Assembly (NCBI GenBank): GCA_943788835.1
Contig: CALSRU010000011.1
Span: 27,341 to 91,340 of the forward strand
Reading direction: 5' to 3'
From: an uncultured Pseudomonadales bacterium
GTDB taxonomy: Bacteria; Pseudomonadota; Gammaproteobacteria; Pseudomonadales; UBA7434
DNA length: 64,000 bases
This document shows, one piece after another, positions 58,792 to 64,000 of this stretch. The notes beneath the pieces were generated by a model that searched no databases, was not told the origin of the DNA, and worked only from the letters and a program-made list of their open reading frames with translations. Numbering within the stretch: position 1 is the stretch's first letter; every line of letters begins with the position of its first letter. The position numbers were made by a program, and so were the translations under genes.

Positions 58792-58806
58792 AGCTGAAGT
58801 ATTCCT

Positions 58807-59244
58807 TTAAGTAGAATTGAAATTGAAGAAGGTTCCCCTTAGCCGCTCAAACCGAAAAACCTGCTTTACGATTATCCTGCCTTGATCGTCTGAAATCCAT
58901 TTAACTTGGGGCATAAACATTCTAGGGTTGTCATAGTAATATGGGTCTTTGTCATTATAGGTCAATCGAACCCAGTCCTTAAATTCTACTTTCCCGTTTC
59001 TTAAATCAGTTATATTCATCTTTACACGATGATGGTAATGCGAAACTACTTTGTCCCAAGGGTTTCTGACAAATGCAAACGAATAGATTTTTTTCCATTT
59101 CTGCTTTCCAATAGCGGTTTTTTTTTCGGAGGCAGTGAGGTGATCTTTCTCAAGGCCAAGTGCCTTTTCAATACTGGTGCCGCCAGTTTTATTGATATGT
59201 ATGAAAATGAAATCACTGTGTGTTATCGGTTTGGCAGTTTGCAT
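58807..59244 (-). CDS. Sulfotransferase family 2-type protein, probably C-terminally truncated
   Basis: A 145-residue protein. FIFIHINKTGGTSIEKALGL is the PAPS loop of the Sulfotransfer_2 group, and IYSFAFVRNPWDKVVSHYHH is the 3'-phosphate motif. Family members usually run to 200 or more residues; here the end (FERLRGTFFNFNST) comes soon after the VFRFERL segment. Another frame continues at the same point, so a frameshift or deletion is likely. It converges on the glycosyltransferase gene with 15 nt between them. Confidence 0.7.
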   Translation of the reverse strand: MQTAKPITHSDFIFIHINKTGGTSIEKALGLEKDHLTASEKKTAIGKQKWKKIYSFAFVRNPWDKVVSHYHHRVKMNITDLRNGKVEFKDWVRLTYNDKDPYYYDNPRMFMPQVKWISDDQGRIIVKQVFRFERLRGTFFNFNST

Positions 59245-59261
59245 GCTTTGGGAGGTACTTA

Positions 59262-59396
59262 GTGTTAGTTAAACAAGTTATTGAAAGTATACTGCAAAAT
59301 ACTCAGGAAGATAATTCGGCGGCAATTCTGTCAGATTTTTACCTTGCCGCCTCAGTATCACTTGGCGTGTGTTATATTTTCTATTTAGGGGGTTAA
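59262..59396 (+). CDS. Possible small protein (44 residues)
   Basis: GTG start at 59262 with GGGAGG about 6 nt upstream, a strong ribosome-binding site. The product begins MLVKQVIESILQNTQEDNSA and ends with a hydrophobic stretch (LAASVSLGVCYIFYLGG). It may be a small membrane-associated protein or the start of a lost gene. It is divergent from the sulfotransferase at 59244. Confidence 0.4.
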   Translation: MLVKQVIESILQNTQEDNSAAILSDFYLAASVSLGVCYIFYLGG

Positions 59397-59751
59397 TGAT
59401 TAAGACGAAAAATCATGTAGTGGGAAAGGATAGATCAGCGAAACATATTGCTCAGATATAGGGTTCCACCTATTTGATTTGGGTTGTGGTATTCACGCCA
59501 AAGTTCAAGTGCTTTGACGCGCCGGGTGAAAAATACTGAAAAGATGCGTCTGTAAGGCTGATGTTGTTGCGGCGAGCCATTAAAACAATCGGGATTAAAA
59601 AGCGTTAAAGTGAAACGCTTTCGATTGCAGTAAAAAGTTTTTATTCTAAATTAACGGTCATTGGTTGGTTTGATAGGGGTTCCCTGCAGTAGGCAGCGTT
59701 ATTGAATATCACAAGACTAGAAGGTAAAAGATTTAAAAGGAAGCATTGTTA
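59397..59751. other. Intergenic region upstream of the sulfatase gene
   Basis: About 355 nt. I see no gene, repeat or clear promoter match. AAAAGGAAG at 59735-59743 serves as ribosome-binding site for the next gene. Confidence 0.4.
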
Positions 59752-61203
59752 ATGCCTGTTATACACACAAATCGCCCCGATTTATGGCTCACACGCTTCG
59801 CTTTGGCTTCGTTGCTGTTTGTGGGCATATCGGTTATTAGTGGCTGTGAAAGGGATGCGGGCTCGGAAACACCGGCAGCAACCGCTGAAACGAATTTGAT
59901 TCAGTCGGATGCTGTGCTGGTCAACGAAAGAGTAGCCGCGGCCTTAGACGAATCGCTGCCGGCAGCAGAAATTTCTGTCAATTCAGTTCGCCCTAATATT
60001 TTAATTATTGTTGCTGATGATCTGGGCTGGGGTGACGTTGGCTACAACGAAAGCGAAATTAACACGCCTAATCTCGATGCCCTTGCCAATGAAGGTTTGC
60101 AACTGGATCGCTTCTATACTTTTCCTTTTTGTAGTTTAACGCGTGCTGCTTTTATGACTGGTAGGCAGCCGCTAAGGATGAATGTGAGAGGGCCAATTAG
60201 TGCCGGCAAACCTAAGCCGCCATTAGATGAGATGTTCATATCGGAAGTTTTTAGTAAGGAGGGCTATCAAACGTGGATGATCGGTAAATGGCATCTTGGC
60301 GGAGAGCGAAGCATTCGCTACAGACCCAATGAGCGTGGGTTCGATAGCTTTTATGGGCATATAGGGGGCGGTGTCGATCATTATGAACACACACATTGGA
60401 AAAATAAAAAGCATGATTGGTTTGTAGGTGGTCGTCGAGCCAAAGTTAATGGTTATACGACTAGCCTTTTAACGGATGAAGCCATTAGAAAAATCAAGCA
60501 GCGCGATCAGCATAACCCTTTTTTCTTATATTTGTCCTATAGCGCGCCACATGAGCCAATTCAGGCGCCGCCTGAATATGTTGAAAAATATGCTCACATC
60601 AAATCAGATTTAAGAAGGCGATATGCCGCGATGGTTGATTTCATGGATATGTCCGTAGGTCGGGTTATCGCATTACTCGAAAGCGAGGGGTTAACAGAGA
60701 ACACCTTGGTTTTATTTATGTCCGATAATGGAGGTACTCATTCTGGAGGTGCAAGCAATGCACCTTTAAAAGGTCAGAAAGGTGGTTACTATGAAGGAGG
60801 GGTTAGGGTGCCGGCGATAATTAAGTGGCCTGAATCTTTTGTTAGTGGTGAAAAAAGTCAGCGTATGATTACTGTGTTGGACTTGTTCCCGACGCTAATG
60901 CAAGCCGCCAATATTGATTTGCAGCCAGCACCGTTATTTGATGGGAGGGTAATGTGGGGTCGGTTGACGTCGGAGGCCGATGCGTCAGACCCTATTGCAT
61001 TATTAATTGCCGAGGATCGAGGGGCTTTGTGGAGTGGAGACTACAAAATATTAATGCGGCCAGCATCAGAGCCAGAACTTTATAATATCTTGAGTGACCC
61101 GCAAGAAACTCACGATCTCTCCAGTGAATATGCTCTCAAGCTTGATGAGCTAAGTTCCCTTTTTAAGTCTAGGGTTGAAGAATATAAAGAGGGTAGGCCT
61201 TAA
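59752..61203 (+). CDS. Lipoprotein sulfatase with variant active-site motif
   Basis: A 483-residue arylsulfatase-type hydrolase of the alkaline phosphatase superfamily. The precursor has a lipobox (FVGISVISGCERD), then a linker rich in Ala/Glu. The catalytic domain begins PNILIIVADDLGWGDVGYNE (metal-binding DD). The formylglycine site reads FCSLTRAAFMTGR: Cys and Arg are in place, but the usual C-x-P-x-R proline is Leu. Other sites are normal: GKWHLGG, FLYLSYSAPHEPIQAPPEY and LFMSDNGGTHSGG. It probably removes sulfate esters from glycans or other substrates in the periplasm. ATG 59752 is preferred over TTG 59746. Confidence 0.87.
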   Translation: MPVIHTNRPDLWLTRFALASLLFVGISVISGCERDAGSETPAATAETNLIQSDAVLVNERVAAALDESLPAAEISVNSVRPNILIIVADDLGWGDVGYNESEINTPNLDALANEGLQLDRFYTFPFCSLTRAAFMTGRQPLRMNVRGPISAGKPKPPLDEMFISEVFSKEGYQTWMIGKWHLGGERSIRYRPNERGFDSFYGHIGGGVDHYEHTHWKNKKHDWFVGGRRAKVNGYTTSLLTDEAIRKIKQRDQHNPFFLYLSYSAPHEPIQAPPEYVEKYAHIKSDLRRRYAAMVDFMDMSVGRVIALLESEGLTENTLVLFMSDNGGTHSGGASNAPLKGQKGGYYEGGVRVPAIIKWPESFVSGEKSQRMITVLDLFPTLMQAANIDLQPAPLFDGRVMWGRLTSEADASDPIALLIAEDRGALWSGDYKILMRPASEPELYNILSDPQETHDLSSEYALKLDELSSLFKSRVEEYKEGRP

Positions 61204-61298
61204 CTATGGTCTGTGGAAGTCTTTGTTAAAATGTGGATCAATATATTATATGGGTGATGATATTGCGCAAACTAAAATTTATCTAAAGGCAATTTGAT

Positions 61299-61326
61299 AA
61301 AAAGGCAGCCAATTGGCTGCCTTTTT
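61299..61326. terminator. Bidirectional rho-independent terminator
   Basis: Perfect 12-bp stem AAAAAGGCAGCC / GGCTGCCTTTTT with an AATT loop, between the convergent sulfatase and nrdB genes. Confidence 0.93.
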
Positions 61327-61354
61327 ATTGGGTGATATCAGCCGGTAAATAGAA

Positions 61355-62725
61355 TCATTCCCAGCTCAACGCGCCGCCCGTTTGATACTCAATAACCCGC
61401 GTCTCAAAGAAATTTTTCTCTTTGCGCAAGTCCATGATCTCGCTCATCCATGGGAACGGGTTAGCTGCCACCGTGTACTGCTCGGGTAGGCCTAACTGCG
61501 CTAAACGACGGTTGGCAATAAAGTGCAAATATTCTTCCATCATTTGCGCATTCATACCTAGTACACCGCGCGGCATGGTGTCGCGAGCGTATTCGATTTC
61601 GATTTCGGTGCCTTCCAAAATCATTTGAATGACTTCTTGCTGGAATTCTTCGCTCCACAGAGTTGGGTTTTCTAGCTTAATTTGGTTAATGACATCAATA
61701 CCAAAGTTTAAGTGCATTGACTCATCGCGCAAAATGTACTGAAACTGCTCAGCCACGCCCGTCATTTTGTTGCGACGGCCCATTGAAAGAATTTGGGTAA
61801 AGCCGCAGTAAAAGAAAATACCCTCGGTAACCGCATAAAAACCAATTAAGTTGCGCAGCAATTCTTGGTCGGTTTCGTGCGTGCCGGTGTTAAAGGTAGG
61901 ATCACTCAGTGAATGCGTGTGGCTAAGGCTCCAGGCGGCTTTCTTAGCCACTGAAGGGACTTCGCGGTACATGTTGAACACTTCGCCTTCATCCATGCCT
62001 AGCGACTCAATGCAGTACTGGTAGGCGTGTGTGTGGATGGCTTCTTCAAAGGCCTGACGCAGAATGTATTGACGACACTCAGGGTTAGTGATCAGGCGAT
62101 AGAGTGCCAGCACTAGGTTGTTGGCGACTAGTGAGTCGGCGGTAGAAAAATAGCCCAGCGAGCGCATAACAATGCGACGTTCATCGTCGCTCAGACCGCC
62201 TTCAGTTTTCCACAGTGAGATGTCCGCATTCATGTTGACCTCTTGCGGCATCCAATGGTTGGCGCAGCCGTCAAGATATTTTTGCCAAGCCCAGTCATAT
62301 TTAAATGGCACTAGCTGGTTGAGGTCGGCGCGGCAGTTGATCATACGTTTTTGGTCGACTTCAATGCGCTGTGCACCCATCTCTAGTTCTTCGATACCGG
62401 CGGCAACGTCCATGGTGGCTACGGCTTCGTGCGCGGCGGAAATAAGAGCGGCCGTGTCGGGCTCAACGGTGGGCTCTGCTGCAGGCACTTCTTGGCTGGT
62501 GCTGGCTTCTACTTCGGGCTCGACAGCAGCTGCGGCGGCTGCAAGAGGCGCTACGGTTGCTTTCACATTGGCGCGGGCCTGCACGATGTCGGCAGCCGTT
62601 TGCGTTTCGGGTGCTGGAGTTTGCAGCGCAGCAGCTGCGGCACTAACCACTTCAGGTGCAGCTTGAGTGGCGGTAGCGCTCGCGCCGTTGGCGGCTTCTT
62701 CGTTGTATTCATCCCAACTAATCAT
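61355..62725 (-). CDS. nrdB: Ribonucleotide reductase class I, beta subunit
   Basis: The radical-generating small subunit of ribonucleotide reductase, carrying a dinuclear metal site. The 456-residue product is about 80 residues longer than Escherichia coli NrdB because of an N-terminal Ala/Glu/Pro/Val-rich tail (about residues 10-110). The ferritin-like domain follows ([57 protein letters not shown]). It belongs to the Chlamydia-like sequence group, but the radical position is Tyr ([11 protein letters not shown]), where Chlamydia has Phe. The C-terminal tail [11 protein letters not shown] binds NrdA. nrdA lies upstream on the same strand. Confidence 0.95.
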   Translation of the reverse strand: MISWDEYNEEAANGASATATQAAPEVVSAAAAALQTPAPETQTAADIVQARANVKATVAPLAAAAAAVEPEVEASTSQEVPAAEPTVEPDTAALISAAHEAVATMDVAAGIEELEMGAQRIEVDQKRMINCRADLNQLVPFKYDWAWQKYLDGCANHWMPQEVNMNADISLWKTEGGLSDDERRIVMRSLGYFSTADSLVANNLVLALYRLITNPECRQYILRQAFEEAIHTHAYQYCIESLGMDEGEVFNMYREVPSVAKKAAWSLSHTHSLSDPTFNTGTHETDQELLRNLIGFYAVTEGIFFYCGFTQILSMGRRNKMTGVAEQFQYILRDESMHLNFGIDVINQIKLENPTLWSEEFQQEVIQMILEGTEIEIEYARDTMPRGVLGMNAQMMEEYLHFIANRRLAQLGLPEQYTVAANPFPWMSEIMDLRKEKNFFETRVIEYQTGGALSWE

Positions 62726-62867
62726 TATTTATGCTCCGGTTTTTTCGGTGAATCTTGTCTGTTTATACCTTGCTAGTTCGTATACTTCTGCATAGGTCTA
62801 TTTGGATCTCTTTTTGGTAGTATTTTTTATCGCTTCGTTTACTTCGCTGACCCTTGGTGACAATGCA

Positions 62868-64000
62868 CTATTGGCACGCTTCGCAATCAGGGTCATCAAT
62901 TGAACAAGCTTGTGGTACGGGCGCTGGTGCTGCCATTGCTCCAGAGGCTTTACCATTGCTATCTACCGCATTCAGAGCACCGCTATCGATGGTCGATTTT
63001 TCGGTGCCGGTTGCTGCGAGTGAACGGAGGTAGTAAGTCGTTTTAAGTCCGCGGAACCAAGCCATCCGATAAGTCACATCAAGTTTTTTACCGCTGGCAT
63101 TGTTGATGTATAAGTTGAGCGACTGAGCCTGATCGATCCATTTTTGACGGCGGCTAGCGGCATCAACAATCCAGCGTGGCTCTACTTCAAAGGCCGTGGC
63201 GTACAACTCCTTTAGGTCGGCCGGAATGCGGTCGATTTGCTGAACGCTGCCATCAAAATGTTTAAGGTCGTTAACCATAACCTGATCCCACAAGTTGCGG
63301 GCTTTGAGGTCGCGCACTAAATAAGGGTTGATTACCGTGAACTCGCCCGACAAATTCGACTTAACGTAGAGGTTTTGATAAGTCGGTTCAATCGATTGCG
63401 AAATGCCCGTAATGTTAGCAATGGTTGCTGTGGGCGCTATCGCCATAACGTTAGAGTTGCGCATGCCATTGGTTTTTACCTCATGGCGCAGCGTATCCCA
63501 ATCAAGTGTTTGGCTGTGGTCTACTTCAATAAACTCAGCGCCGCGCTGCTGCTCAAGATTTTTGAGTGAGTCGATGGGCAGAATGCCGTTGCTCCACAGT
63601 GAGCCTTCAAAAGTAGCATAGCTGCCGCGCTCTTGCGCTAGCTGTGACGAGGCCTGAATGGCGTAATAGCTGATGGCTTCCATTGAGCGATCGGCAAACT
63701 CAACCGCCGCATTAGAGCCGTAACCTAATTGCTGCTTGTACAAAGCATCTTGAAAGCCCATTACACCCAGGCCGACTGGGCGGTGGCGCAGATTAGAGGT
63801 GCGTGCTTGAGGCACCGAGTAGTAGTTGATGTCGATGACGTTATCGAGCATCCGCACCGCAGTGTTAACGGTTTTTTGCAGCTTATCGAGGTCGAGACCA
63901 TCATCATTTAAATGCTGGGGCAGGTTAATTGAACCCAAGTTACACACGGCAATTTCTTCTTTACTGGTGTTGAGCGTGATTTCGGTACACAAGTTAGATG
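62868..64000 (-). CDS. nrdA: Ribonucleotide reductase class I, alpha subunit (5' part outside window)
   Basis: The catalytic large subunit, which reduces ribonucleoside diphosphates to deoxy forms. About 377 C-terminal residues are visible; the gene continues past the right edge. Active-site elements include [20 protein letters not shown] (with the cysteine pair and the catalytic Glu), [19 protein letters not shown] and [20 protein letters not shown], then [20 protein letters not shown]. The tail [12 protein letters not shown] carries the shuttle cysteines reduced by thioredoxin. It is 142 nt upstream of nrdB and probably cotranscribed. Confidence 0.96.
   Translation of the reverse strand, partial: SNLCTEITLNTSKEEIAVCNLGSINLPQHLNDDGLDLDKLQKTVNTAVRMLDNVIDINYYSVPQARTSNLRHRPVGLGVMGFQDALYKQQLGYGSNAAVEFADRSMEAISYYAIQASSQLAQERGSYATFEGSLWSNGILPIDSLKNLEQQRGAEFIEVDHSQTLDWDTLRHEVKTNGMRNSNVMAIAPTATIANITGISQSIEPTYQNLYVKSNLSGEFTVINPYLVRDLKARNLWDQVMVNDLKHFDGSVQQIDRIPADLKELYATAFEVEPRWIVDAASRRQKWIDQAQSLNLYINNASGKKLDVTYRMAWFRGLKTTYYLRSLAATGTEKSTIDSGALNAVDSNGKASGAMAAPAPVPQACSIDDPDCEACQ

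Overview
The window looks like the chromosome of a marine-type gammaproteobacterium close to the Pseudomonadales/Cellvibrionales. Base composition is moderate. Gene blocks such as ilvI-ilvH-ilvC-pssA, ffh-rpsP-rimM-trmD-rplS-xerD-dsbC-hom-thrC-recJ, prfB-lysS and queA-tgt are the arrangements known from Pseudomonas and relatives. No rRNA, plasmid or phage genes are visible.

Region 1 (1-40.4 kb) is core genome: leucyl aminopeptidase (cut by the left edge), release factor 2 with its programmed +1 frameshift, LysS, branched-chain amino acid synthesis with a divergent ilvY regulator, phosphatidylserine synthase, the MsrPQ periplasmic methionine sulfoxide repair pair, an SbmA-type transporter, queuosine synthesis (queA, tgt), a CNNM/CorC transporter, a YpjD-like protein, SRP Ffh, the rpsP operon, XerD, DsbC, homoserine dehydrogenase, threonine synthase (one apparent frameshift), RecJ, a YchJ protein, an acyltransferase and DinG. 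tRNA-Leu(CAA) and initiator tRNA-Met lie here on the minus strand.

Region 2 (40.4-46.9 kb) is gene-poor. It holds a strong promoter-like sequence with no adjacent gene, an array of six homologous 70-nt hairpin elements of two alternating types (A and B), a small exported protein with a PEP-CTERM-like tail lying between one A and one B copy, a 105-nt imperfect palindrome, a badly frameshifted second PEP-CTERM-like gene, and an intact exported Gly/Ala/Ser-rich protein with a clean terminator. The hairpins have a 26-nt invariant apex and stems with six compensatory base-pair changes. This is the strongest candidate for something undescribed.

Region 3 (46.9-61.2 kb) is an accessory island dense in modification enzymes: six sulfotransferases (two with TPR-like N-terminal parts), two aspartyl/asparaginyl beta-hydroxylase-like proteins, a probable DUF6445-type oxygenase, a probable SET-domain methyltransferase, a GT8-like glycosyltransferase, a beta-propeller-like protein and a lipoprotein sulfatase with a variant active-site motif. 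Several of these genes carry single-base frameshifts, so either the island is decaying or the assembly is poor here.

Region 4 (61.3-64 kb) returns to core genome with nrdB and the 3' part of nrdA, encoding class I ribonucleotide reductase, on the minus strand.
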